This document shows, one piece after another, positions 1 through 12,712 of a DNA stretch of 64,000 nt. How positions within the stretch are numbered: the first letter of the stretch is position 1; each line of letters opens with the position of its first letter. Origin of the DNA: Erinaceus europaeus (Eukaryota > Chordata > Mammalia > Eulipotyphla > Erinaceidae); NCBI RefSeq assembly GCF_950295315.1, contig NC_080177.1, forward strand, positions 76,643,786-76,707,785, read 5' to 3'. The translations under genes and the position numbers were made by a program. The notes beneath the pieces are model-generated. The model saw only the letters and a program-made list of their open reading frames with translations, did not search any database and was not told where the DNA came from.

Positions 1-59
1 GTGCAACTGTTGTTGGCTTTTTTGCTGTCCTCCTGCTTTTGTGGAGAAGTTTCCGCTCG
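1..59 (+). CDS. MIA2: MIA2 exon 1 of window (partial), transmembrane segment
   Basis: Read from base 3, it encodes 19 residues ending [14 protein letters not shown], a hydrophobic helix followed by basic residues as at a membrane-cytosol border. The donor is G|GTAAGT at 60. The intron starts in phase 0. The exon may begin before the window. Confidence 0.9.
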
Positions 60-3000
60 GTAAGTAATGAATGTTATATCCTGAAAGAATGTTCATTCCA
101 CGTGCAGTCCGAACAATATGAGAAATACCTCACTGAAAAAACTTGTTTTGGGTAGAGTCAGAAATTGACAAGGAAGAAGAGATAGAGGAGAAAGAGAGAC
201 AGATACAGTACTGCTCTAACACTTGCAAAGCCTCCCCGCTGCTGATGGGGACCGGTGGCTTGAACTGGCGTCCTTCCATATTGTAGCGTGCATGCTCTAC
301 CTGATAGAAAGACCTGAGGCCCTGAGAAATACCGTCTTTATTTTCAGAAAACATCTATTAGAAATTCCTTTATAGGTGACTTTTATTTTTAACATTTATT
401 TATTTCCTTTCATTGCCTTTTTTTTTTTTTATTGTTGTTGTAGTTTTTGTTATTGATGTTGTAGTTGTTATTGATGTGGTCATTGTCGGATAGGACAGAG
501 AGAAATGGAGAGAGCAGGGGAAGACAGAGGGAGAGAAAGGCAGACACCTGCAGACCTGCTTCACCACTTGTGAAGCAACTCCCCTACAGGTGGGGAGCCG
601 GGGGCTCGAACCGGGATCCTTAACGCTGATCCTTGCGCTTTGCACCATGTGCGCTTAACCCACTGCGTCGCCGCCCGACTCCCTATAGGTGACTCTTATT
701 TTTCTCCAGCGGCTTTTAATATTCTTTGCTTATTTTTTATATTTGCCATTTAATTGCTACATGCAGTAGCAATTAAATGGCAAATAATTAAATGGGAACT
801 TGGTTTTGCACCACCCCCATTTCTCTTTTTTTTCTTTCTTCTTTTTTTAATGGAGGACATGACACAGGGAGAAAGAGGATGGGAGAGAGACAGAGAAGGG
901 GAAATGCAGATGGTGCCGCCCCACCACTTACGAGTCTGCCCTCTGTGGTGAAATGTATCCTCTACCGAGTATGCCGGCACCTGACCCCTGGGTTTATTCT
1001 TCTTAGATCTGAGGGTCTATCTCGTTCAGTGTGGAGGAAATGTCATCTAATGTTTATTCAAATACGAATTCTGTTCCTAGACCGAGTAGTGGCACACCTG
1101 GTTGAGCACGCACATTACAGTGCTCAAGGACCCAGGTTCGAGACCCTCCTCCCCACCTGCAGGGGGAAAACTTTCCAAGTGGTGAAGCAGTGCTGCAGGT
1201 GTCTCTCTGTCTCTCCTTCTCTCTTTTTAATATTTCGTTTATTTATTAGTGAGAGTGATATGAAGAGAGAGAGAGAGAGAGAGAGAAAGAACCAGATATC
1301 ACTCTGGTACATGTGCTGCTGGGGATCGAACTCAGTAACTCATGCTTGAGAGCCCAATGCTTTATCTGTCCACTGTGCCACCTCCCAGACCACTCTTTCT
1401 CCCTATCACCCTCTTCCCCCTTGATTTCTGGCTGTCTCTATCCCTTAAGTAAATAAAGATAATTAAAAAAAAAAAAATCTGTTCCTTCCTTTCTCTTCCC
1501 CTTTTTTTTCATACAGTTGATTCTGCTGATGTTGTCCCGTAACTCTCTCACATTCTCTAGGTTTGCTTCAGGTTTTCTTCTTCTTTGTTTTGTTTTTTTT
1601 TTCCTTTCTTTCACTTAGCCTGCGGGCGCCACAGCCTGACCCCCCACTGCTGTATCCTTTATCACTCTCTTCCTAGAAGTATGTATTTACTTAGCATGTG
1701 ATGTAAAGTGAGAGAGGGAGAGCCGCAGTGTCACTCTGGCACATGTGCAGCTAGGGATCAAACTCGAGAACTTTCACTCACAATTTCCACAGCTGACCCG
1801 CTGTGCCACCTCCCCGGCCGATCGCCTCATGTTTTTGTTGATGCTGCCTCTGACTTTAAAGTATTCTTTTGGAAGCTTATGTTGTTCTGTCTGGGGTTAG
1901 TGTGTTTGTTTTGATTTTTAAAACTTAAAACAAATAGCACATGATAATATTAACTTTTAAAATATATGAAAACCGTGGTCCGGGAGGTGGTGCAGTGGAT
2001 GGGGTGGTGGACTCTCAAGCGTGAGGTCCCAAGTTCAATCCCTGGCAGCACATGTGCTAGAGTGATGTCTGTTTCTTTCTCTCCTCCTATCCCTCTCATT
2101 AATAAGTAAACAAAATATATAAAAACCCCAGAACAGGATACTTATAAGCTATATTTCTTTTTAAAAAATATTTATTGCCTTCTGTTGCCCTTGTTTTTAT
2201 TGTTGTAGTTATTATTGATGTTGTTGTTGGATAGGACAGAGAGAAATGGAGAGAGAAGGGGAAGACAGAGAAGGAAAAAGAAAGACAGACACCTGCAGAG
2301 CTGCTTCACCACTTGTGAGGAGACACCCCCCCTGTAGGTGGGGAGCCTGGGCTCGAACCGGATTCTTTCCACCCGTCCTTGCGCTTTGTGCCACTTGTGC
2401 TTAACCCGCTGCGCTACCCCCCGACTCTCTCTTTTCTTTCTTTCATTTTCTTTCTTTCTTTCTTTCTCTCTGTCTTTCTCTCTTCTCTTTTTTTGCCCTT
2501 GTTGTTTTATTGCTGTAGTTATTGTTGTTGTTATTGATGTCGTCATTGTTGGACAGGACAGAGAGAAATGGAGAGAGGAGAGGAAGACAGAGAGGGGGAG
2601 AGAAAGACAGACACCTGCAGACCTGCTTCACCGCCTGTGAAGCGACTCCCCTGCAGGTGGGGAGCCGGGGTTCGAACCGGGATCCTTCTGCCGGTCCCTG
2701 CGCTTTGCGCCACGTGCGCTTAACCCGCTGCGCCACAGCCCGACTCCTTTTCTTAAAGCACTTTTCAGCTCTGGTTTATGGATGTACGGGGAACCGAACC
2801 TGGGACTTTGGAGCCTCAGGCATGAGAGTCTCTGCATAACCATTATGCTATCTACCCTACCCAGATAAAAGACCTTTTATCTTTCATCCCAAAAGATTAT
2901 TCTTTTAAATTTTTTTTCCTCTTTTGGGGATGATTTCAGATGTAGGCCCTTCTATTTGTTTTTTTTCCTTGTCATTGCTGGGTCTTCACCGTTTCTGGCT

Positions 3001-6000
3001 GACTTTTTCAGATGAGAGAGGGAAAGGCGCCATAGTGAAGCGGTTTGGCGCCCCAGAGAGAAAGAAACAAACTCACAGACACACACACCAGAGCGCTGCT
3101 CGGCTCTGCTTTATGGTGGTGTGGGGGAGTGAACCTGGGACCTCAGAAACCCAGGCAAGTAACCATTAAGCTGTCTTCCCAGGCAGACATATTTACATAT
3201 TCATACTAAGGCAGTAAGAAACCGATAACTTTTCTGTTGTCATTAGAAGCTAAATTGAAATTAAACTAAATTAAAATGGGTTTATTTGTATGTTTTCTTA
3301 ATGTGTTTTTTGTTAAAATTTTTTTTCAGGTTAGAAGCCGACTTTATGTAGGTAAGTACTTTAGAGCTCATTATTGCTCACAATATTTTTAAAGCTTAAA
3401 ATAAGTTACATGTAACACTCACTTTTTTTTTTTTTTTTTTAAGGGAGAGAGAAAAAGCTCGCTGTTGAACTTTCCACCCTGATTGAGGAAAAATGTAAAC
3501 TACTTGAAAAATTGAGCCTTGCTGAAAAGGAGGTAAGATAATTTTGAAAATGTTAGCATTCATGTTGTAATTGGAAGGCATTGTACTCTTCATGCCAGCA
3601 TTTCTGTGTAAGCTGAAGATCATTAATTTTTTTAAAAATTATCTTTATTGGATAGAGACAGCCAGAACTTGAGAGAATGGTGGGGAGATAGAGATGGAGA
3701 GAGACAGAGAGCCACCTGCAGCCCTGCTTCACCACCTGCAAAGCTTTTCCCCCTGCAGGTGGGGGCCAGGGGTCTTGAACCCAGTTCCTTGTGAATTGTG
3801 ACATGTGCACTCAACCAGGTGAGCCATCACCTGGCCCCCAACTTTTTTTTTTTAATCTTTATTTATTTATTGGATAGAGACAGCCAGACATCAAGAGGGA
3901 AGGGGGTGATAGAGAGGGAGAGAGACAGAGAGATATCTGCAGCCCTGCTTCACCACTTGCAGTCTTCCCCCTGCAGGTGGGGATCAGGGACCCCACATTG
4001 TAATGTGTGCGCTCAACCAGGTGCGCCCCCACTCGGCCCCAGATCATTAATGTTTATTTGCAAAGTATAAGCATTCAGTTACCTCGCAGTACTGTTCTCT
4101 CCCCCCTCAGGTCATTTTTTTGGGGAGATAAAGGTTTACAGTGCAGTTGTTGAAACCCTGGGATCAGTGTCTGATCTTCCTAGCATAGGTGTTCGGAAAA
4201 TCTCTTATCTTCAACTTAGGTCCTTTCCCACCATTGTGCGTTGGATTCCGACACCCTTGCTGCTACCTTCATGCCCCTCCCCCCGAGTCCTTTGCTTTTG
4301 TCCAGCACACCATACCCAGTCCACGTTTCACACTGTTTCCCTTTCTTTCCTTGTTGCTTACGCTTCACCTATACGCGAGATCATCCAATATTCTTCTCTT
4401 TTTGACTTATCTAGAATAGCATGATTCCTCTAAGTTCCATTCAAGAACGAGACAAAAGAGATAAAGTCATTTTAGGGGAAGATGACCAGAGGGCTCTGAA
4501 CTCCAACTCCATCAGGACCTGGGGAGAGAGGAGGAAAAACAGAGGGAGATTCAGAGATATAGGTGTAGGTGTGACTTAGAAAAGAAGACAAGGCAGGACC
4601 ATAGGAAAAATAGGCAAGTCTGTGTGAATCTAGACAGTTATAGAAATAACAGTCAACCCATATCTGTGTCCTTGGGAGGACCACTGCAATTTCCAATGCA
4701 GGGAATGGGGACACAGAATTCTGGTGGTGGGAATGGTGAACTATGCCCTGTCATCACAGAGTGAATCAATATTAAGTCACTAATAACATTTTTAAAAAAT
4801 AAATAGTCCAACCTCTGTGGAGAACAGTCTGGAGAGCTCTCAGAAGGCTAGAAATGGACCTACCCTATGATCCTGCAATTCCTCTCCTGGGGATAGATCC
4901 TAAGGAACCCAACACACCCATCCAAAAAGATCTGTGTACACATATGTTCTTGGCAGCACAATGTGTAATAGCCAAAACCTGAAAGCAACCCAGGAGTCCA
5001 ACAACAGATGAGTGGCTGAGCAAGTTGTGGTCTATATACACAATGGAATACTACGTAGCTGTAAAAAACGGTGACTTCACCGTTTTCAGCCGATCTTGGA
5101 TGGACCTTGAAAAATTCATGTCAAGTGAAATAAATCAGAAACAGGAGGATGAATATGGGATGATCTCACTCTCAGGCAGAAGTTGAAAAACAAGATCAGA
5201 AAAGAAAACACAAGTAGAACCTGAAATGGAATTGGCGTATCGCACCAAAGTAAAAGTCTCTGGGGTGGTGGGTGGGGAGAATACAGGTCCAAGAAGGATT
5301 CAGAGGACCTAGTGGGGGTTGTATTGTTATATGGGAAACTGGGGAATGTTATGCATGTACAAACTATTGTACTTACTGTTGAATGTAAAACATTAATTCC
5401 CCAAAGGAAAAAAAAAAGAAAAAAGAAAAATACTAAAAAAAAAAAAAAAAAGAGATAACGTCACCATTAATAACCAACTAATATTCTAGTCTGTATACAT
5501 ACTATAGCTTTCTTAGTCTCTTATCTGTTACTGGGCATCTGGGTTGCTTCCAGATTTAGGCTATTACAAAGTATGCTTCTATGAACATAGGTATACATAG
5601 GTCTCGTTGGATAGGTGTTTTTGTTTTGTTTGACTATTATCCCTGGGAGAGAAATTGCTAGTCTGTAAATCAGGTCCAGTTTTAGTGTTCTGAGAAATCT
5701 CTAGACGGTTTTCTGTAGGGGTTGAACCAATTTGCAATTCCCCAGCAGTATAGAAAGGATCCTTACCCCCCCTTTGACTTTCTAACACGCGTTTCTTTCC
5801 TTTCTATTGTATGACATTGTCTTGGGTGTAGCTCACTGTTGCCTTTATTTACACGTATCTGGTAATCAGTGACACTGAGCATTTCTTCATGTCTGTTAGC
5901 CTTCTGGATCTCTTCTTTGGGTAAGATTCTATCCATGTTGCCTCCTCATGTTTGGATTTGTTTTTTATTGCTAAGTTTTGTGAGTTATTTATGTTTTGGT

Positions 6001-7008
6001 TACAAGCCCTTTATCTGATGTATGATATATAAAGATCTTCTCCCATTCTGTAGGGCATCTTACTGTTTTGGTGATAGTTTCTTCTGATGTGCAGAAGCTT
6101 TTCAGTTTGATGTAGTTTCACTGGTTTATTTTTGTTTCTTCTTTTCCTTGCTGTTGGTCTTGAGTCTTTGAAGATGTTTACAAAGCTGAGATTGCGAAGT
6201 GCTCCACCATCATTTTCTCCCATGAATTTGACAGTTTCAGGTCTAAAGTTTATGTCTTCGGTCCATTTAGAATTTTTTGTGTGCTTCTTTTTTATTTTGC
6301 ATGTTTCAACTTACCTTTCCCAACACCATTTTAAAAAATATTTATTTATTCCCTTTTGTTGCCCTTGTTTTATTGTTGTAGTTATTATTGTTTTCATCGT
6401 TGTTGGATAGGACAGAGAGAAATGGAGAGAGGAGGGAAGACAGAGAGGGGGAGAGAAAGACAGACACCTGCAGACCTGCTTCACCGCCTGTGAAGCGACT
6501 CCCCTGCAGGTGGGGAGCCGGGGCTCGAACCGGAATCCTACACGGGTCCTTGCGACTTGCACCACCCTGCGCTTAACCCACTGTGCTACCGCCCCACTCC
6601 CCCAACACCATTTGTTGAAAAGACTCCTTTCTCCATTTAATGTCTTTTCTTTTTCTAGCGTTTGCCCTTCTTCCGTAGCCAGTCAACAGGTCAGGTTGAA
6701 AGCTGTCAGGAGCTGCTTGTTGCTGGCTTTGAAAGTGACTGGGATCCATGTGGGTTCAGTCGGCTAGGAAGGATCGTCAGTTTCCCCAATGAATGGGGAC
6801 TCACGGGATGCACCACGGGAAGGTCGACCCAATGCATCCCATTTAATGTCTTGAACCCCCTTGTCAAAAACTAATGTGGGGACTTGTTTCTAGGCTGTCA
6901 CACTTGATTATTTGTATAGTCTTACTCATTTTAGCAATTACTACACCCCTAAAAAATTCACCAGTTGTAGTAGATGCATAGTGGTATCTCATTGTGATTC
7001 TCTTACTC

Positions 7009-7055
<47 letters not shown>

Positions 7056-10000
7056 TCCCCTTCATATTTCTTTCTCTCCTCTCCCCTCCTCCCTTCCCCT
7101 CCCCTCCCTTTCCCTTCCCCTCCCTTCCCCTCCCCTCCCTTTCCCTCCCTTCCCTTCTCCTCCCTTCCCCTCCCTTCCCCTCCCTTCCCTTCCCCTCCCT
7201 TCCCCTCCCTTCCCCTCCCCTCCCTTCCCCTCCCTTCCCTTCCCTTCCCCTCCCTTTCCCTCCCTTTCCCTCCCTTTCCTTCCCCTCCCTTCCCCTCCCC
7301 TCCCTTTCCCTCCCTTCCCCTCCCCTCCCTTTCCCTCCCTTCCCCTCCCCTCCCTTTCCCTCCCTTCCCCTCCCCTCCCTTTCCCTCCCTTCCCCTCCCC
7401 TCCCCTTCCCTCCCCTCCCCTCCTCTCTCTTCTCTTTTTTTAAAAAATTTATTTATTTATTCCCTTTTGTTGCCCTTATTGTTTTATTGTTGTAGTTATT
7501 ATTATTATTATTATTTTGCCTCCAGGTTTATCACTTGGACTCAATGCCTGCACTATGAATCCACTGCTCCTGGAGGCCATTTTTTTTTCTATTTTGTTGC
7601 ACTTGTTGTTTATCGTTATTATTGTTATCGTCGTTGTTGGATAGGACAGAGAGAAATGGAGAGAGGAAGGGAAGACAGAGAGGGGGAGAGAAAGAGAGAC
7701 ACCTGCAGACCTGCTTCACCGCCTGTGAAGCGACGCCCCTGCAGGTGGGGAGCCGAGGTCCGGAACCTGGGTCCTTGCGCCCGTCCTAGCGCTTTGTGTG
7801 CGCCATGTGCGTTAACCCGCTGCTACCGACCGCCCCCCCTATTTTTATTTTAATTAGAGATTAGAGAAGAACTGCTCAACTCTGATGTATGCTGGTGCTG
7901 GGGGTTCATGAGAATCCGGTGTGCCGTCTTGGTGCCATATCCCTAGCACTCACTGCGATTTCAATTTGTTTCCCTGGCAATTTAAGGATTTTTCATTTTT
8001 AGCAATATTCAGTTTTATATATAGGCATTTCAGAATTGTTCAAACATAGGAATTATTATCACACCTACATTACTAATAGTGATAATGATTTTTTAAATAC
8101 TTTTTTTGTCTTTCCAGAGCACTGTTCAGCTGTGGTTTATTTATGGTGGTGCAGGGGATTGAACCTGTGACTTTACAGCCTCAGGCATGAGAGCCTCTTT
8201 GCATAACCACCATGCCATCTACTCCCACCCCCAGCGGTAGTTCTTTAATATGGCTAGGTCAGATTTTTCCCAGTGTTTCATAGTTTATCCATTTGTTTGT
8301 TTTTGACCTTTTTGATTATATTTATTTAAATTAAAGTTTTTAGAAATAATTTTTGGGGGTAGATAGCATAATGGTTATGCAAAGAGATTCTCATGCCTGC
8401 GGCTCCATAGTTCCAGGTTCAATCCCCCACACCACCAGAAACAAGATCTATTCAGTGCTCTGTTAAAAACAACTTCCTAAATTTGTGGGCTGTACTTTCA
8501 TATGTACATATATGAATAATAAGACTCACCACCAGAGCTCCATTGCCTGTTCAGCTGAAAGACTCCTCTTCCCTGTGCTACAGCAAAGCAGAGGATTCTG
8601 GGGGAGTGGAAAGAACTTTGAAGTGGTCCTGTTGCATCATCAAGGGGAGATGAGAAATTGCACCCACATGTCAACAACTGCACTGTAAACCATTAACCTC
8701 CCAGTTACAAAAAGAATCCCTCTGCCTGCCCTTTTTACTTCCCCTGCCTGTTCCCTCCAAGAATCAACAGTTTTCTTAGATTCTTAAGTATTTTGACTTA
8801 TTTATTTTTTGCAAGTTCATTTCATTTTTTTTTTATATTTATTTCCTTTTGTTGCCCTTGTTTTATTGTTGTAGTTATTACTGTTGTTGTTGTTATTGAT
8901 GTCGTCATTGTTGGATAGGACAGAGAGAAAAGGAGAGAGGAGGGGAAGACAGAGAGGGGGAGAGAAAGACAGACACCTGCAGACCTGCTTCACCGCCTGT
9001 AAAGCGACGGCCCTGCAGGTGGGGAGCTGGGGGCTCGAACCGGGATCCTTACGCCGGTCCTTGTGCTTTGTGCCGGTCCTTGTGCTTTGTGCCGTGTGCG
9101 CTTAACCCGCTGTTCTACCGCCGACCCTCAGGGATATAATTCTACACCACTCCCGCCACCAGAGTTCTGTGTCCCAATCCCCTTCTAGCAATAATCGCCA
9201 TAGTTATGGGTGACTGTCTATATATGATTACCCCCCCCCATGTTCACCTTTGTAAGTTTCAGTTCCACTTATGAGTGAAATCATCCCACAGCTTTCCTCA
9301 CTTCCTTACTTCATCAATTATAATCACTGCCAGTCTCATCCTTCCTCCCTTTTAGGAGGGTCCTTGGGATTATTTGGGATCCACTAGGATAACCCAGTAT
9401 ATTCTCTCCCTCTTAGCATTCATAGTTTAATCACACCTGATTAGGATGAAGTTTGGTGGGTGGAGGTGGGGATTATTCCATCTGCCCCAGGATTCCAGCC
9501 TACAACCTGAGCTCCGCTACACCCTCCTCGGCAGGTTCAGAACTCCAACCTTTGCGTTCACAGCTGCAGTTATCCTAACAGTCTTGCTTTGGCTCTTTGC
9601 CTGTTATCTTCTACTTTTAAAAGTGGACAAGGAAATTTTCAAATGCTGAACTTGCATTTCTGAGGTTTTCATCTTCTGTCATAAATCTGCACTAATCTTG
9701 TAGCTCTTTGAAACCTTCAGATATATCTTATTATTATTTTTTTGATACTCCTTTGTCCAGCTGTTATTGTTCATGGGTGAGAAGGTTAAGAATTTTGCCA
9801 AAAAAAAAAACCAAAAAAAAAAAAAGAATTTTGCCAAATCTTATAGCAGTGTATATGTTTCATTGTACCTATTTTATATTGTTCCTAGTTGTTTTTTTTT
9901 TTTCCTCTTTAATTTTTTTTTTTTAATAACCAGATTACTGCTCAGCTCTGGCTTATGGTGGTGCGGGGGATTGAACCTGGGACTTTAGAGCCTCAGGCAT

Positions 10001-12681
10001 GAGAGTCTCTTCACATAACCATTATGCTATCTACCCCCGCCCCCTAGCTGTTCCTTACTCATTTTATTTGTAATATGATTTGAGTTAGAAGTGAAAATCC
10101 TGGGGCAGGTGGTAGCACGCCCATGGTTGGGCGCACACCTCAAGGATTGGTGTTCGAGCCCCTGCAGGCTCTCCACCTGCAGGGGAACGCTTCACTAGTG
10201 GTAGTCAGGTCTGCAGGTGCCTCTCTTTTTCTCTCCCTCTCTGTTTTCTACTCTCCTCTCAATTTCTCTCTCCTATCAAATAATAAAAATAGAAAAAAGA
10301 AAGAAAGAAAAAAGACAGATAGAAAGAAAGGAGAAATGTCCACTTGAAGTGGTGGGTTCATGGTGCAGGAGCCAAGCTCCAGCGAGATCCCTGGTATCAA
10401 TTAGATGGGGTGGCTGCACTGTGGGTTAAGCACACATGGAGGATCCTGGTTCGAGCCCTAGGATCCTGGGAGTCGCTTCACAAGCGGTGAAGCAGGTCTG
10501 CAGGTGTCTGTCTTTCTCTCCCTCTCTCTGTCTTCTCCTCCTTTCTCAATTTGTCTGTCCTCTACAGTAATAACAACAAGGGCAACAAAAATGGGAAAAA
10601 ATGGCCTCCAGGAGCAGTGGATTCGTAGAGCAGGCACCGAGCCCCAGTGATAACCCTGGAAGCAAAAAAAAAAAAAATCTCATAGAAAAAATTTTGATGG
10701 CTAGCCAGTATAAATGTTCTTTTTCTGATCAGCTTTGGTTTGTGGTACAAAGGGGGTCCGGGATTTAACCTGGAACTGTGGAGCCTCAGGCTTGAGAGTC
10801 TCTTTGCATAGCCATTGTGTTATCTATCCCCATCTATCAGTTTAAATTCTCTTGAATGAAGAGTCAGACTTTGTGGGGCCGGGTGGTGGTGCACCTAGTT
10901 GAGCGCACACATTACAGTGCACACATTACAGTGCACACATTACAGTGCACACATTACAGGGCACACATTACAGGGCACACATTACAGGGCACACATTACA
11001 GTGCACACATTACAGTGCACACATTACAGGGCACACATTACAGGGCACACATTACAGGGCACACATTACAGGGCACACATTACAGGGCACACATTACAGG
11101 CACACATTTTACAGGGCACACATTACAGGGCACACATTACAGGGCACACATTTTACAGGGCACACATTACAGGGCACACATTACAGGGCACACATTACAG
11201 GGCACACATTACAGGCACACATTTTACAGGGCACACATTACAGGGCACACATTACAGGGCACACATTACAGGGCACACATTACAGTTCGAGCCCCGGACC
11301 CCACCTGCAGGGGGGAAGTTTAATGAGTGGTGAAGCAGGGCTGCAGGTGTCTGTTTCTCTCTCTCTCTCCCCCCCCCTATATATATACACATACATATCT
11401 GTCCCCCTTCCTCTTTATTTCTAGCTTTCTCTCTCTATCTTAAAGATAATTAAAAAGAAAAGAGTGAGACTTTGTAAAGCTGTGTTAATTTTAAGGGGAC
11501 AGTGCTGCTATATTTGTTGCCTATGGTATGTGCCGCATTGTGTTAGCTGCCTCAGCTTAGTTAATTTAAAAAAAAAATTTATTTACTTTCCCTTTTGCTG
11601 CCCTTGTTTTTCATTGTTGTTGTAGTTATTATTGTTATTGATGTCACCGTTGTTGGGTAGGACAGAGAGAAATGGAGAGAGGAGGGGAAGACAGAGAGGG
11701 GAAGAGAAAGACAGACACCTGCAGACCTGCTGCACCGCCTGTGAAGCGACTCCCCTGCAGGTGGGGAGCCGGGGGCTCGAACCGTAAACCTTCTGCCGGT
11801 TTTTGTGCTTTGCGCCACTGTGCGCTTAACCGCTGTGCTACCGTCCGACTCCCACAGTGTAGTTAATTTTAGTAATCATGATATTTGAAGTACTTAAAGC
11901 TACTTAAGTTCATCATATGTGTAAAAATGTATTCTGCCTCCTTCCTAGTCACTCATCCAGGTAAAAAATGAAATGTCTCGACGTTTTACTTGCAGTCTTG
12001 CTTTCTTTCCAGTATGAAGGCTTAGAGTCCTCGTTAAAGGATGCCAACCTAGACGAGTCAGCAGAAGCACGAAGTCTGGAGGTAAGAAACCAACACAACA
12101 GTTATAAAAGCCGAGGGTAAAGAGTCTCAGCAGATAGCATGAACCTTAAAAGTATATCGGGGGCTGGGCGGCAGTGCGGCAGGTTAAGCGCAGGAGGGTC
12201 GCTTCACAAGCGGTGAAGCAGGTCTGCAGGTGTCTGTCTTTCTCTCCCCCTCTCTGTCTTCCCCTCCTCTCTCCATTTCTCTCTGTCCTATCCAACAATG
12301 ATTACAACGATAACTACAACAATAAAACAACAAGGGCAACAAAAGGAAAAATAAATAAATAAACAAACAAAAATCAGTCTTTAAAAAAAAAAAAGACCAG
12401 AGATTTCTAAGTAGTGGGGTGCCAGTAAATGTTAGCTGATGCTCTGACATTTTCTACTTTAATATTACCTGTAGTAGACTTCCCCTTCTGTCTTTTGTCA
12501 CTACTGTGTTTTTTTTAAAAAAAGAATTTATGGTGGATCAGGGAGATAGTATAATGGTCATGCAAAAATACTTCATGCCGGAGGCTCCAAAGCTCCAGCA
12601 GGTTCAGTCCCCTGCACCACCATAAGCCAGAGCTGAGCAGTAAAAAAAAAAAAAAATAATAAGTAAACAAATGGTATGTGG

Positions 12682-12712
<31 letters not shown>

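Larger units (their letters stand above)
5470..7000 (-). mobile_element. Older L1 ORF2 fragment, interrupted twice
   Basis: Minus-strand L1 ORF2 C-terminal sequence (for example residues [20 protein letters not shown] at 6011-6223) that matches 57900-58860 at lower identity. It is split by a family A SINE (6332-6600) and by the Jockey-like copy (6647-6838), each with its own TSD. The right border near 7000 is approximate. Confidence 0.75.

Noticed and set aside
2338..2640. Dozens of ORFs with [18 protein letters not shown] or [20 protein letters not shown] motifs across the window
   Set aside because: These are plus- and minus-strand translations of the family A SINE body, repeated at every copy. 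They are not a gene family.
4167..4424. Overlapping 76-85 codon ORFs
   Set aside because: They fall in an old LINE 3' fragment and are open in two frames. No coding evidence.
6912..7853. A 313-codon ORF rich in Pro, Ser, Leu and Phe
   Set aside because: It is the translation of a polypyrimidine simple repeat plus SINE sequence, and several frames are open at once. Not a protein.
10903..11286. CRISPR array
   Set aside because: Short direct repeats without unique spacers, in vertebrate intron DNA inside a SINE.
10856..11424. Three overlapping ORFs with [14 protein letters not shown] repeats
   Set aside because: A 14-base tandem repeat without stops is open in all three frames. It lies inside a SINE.
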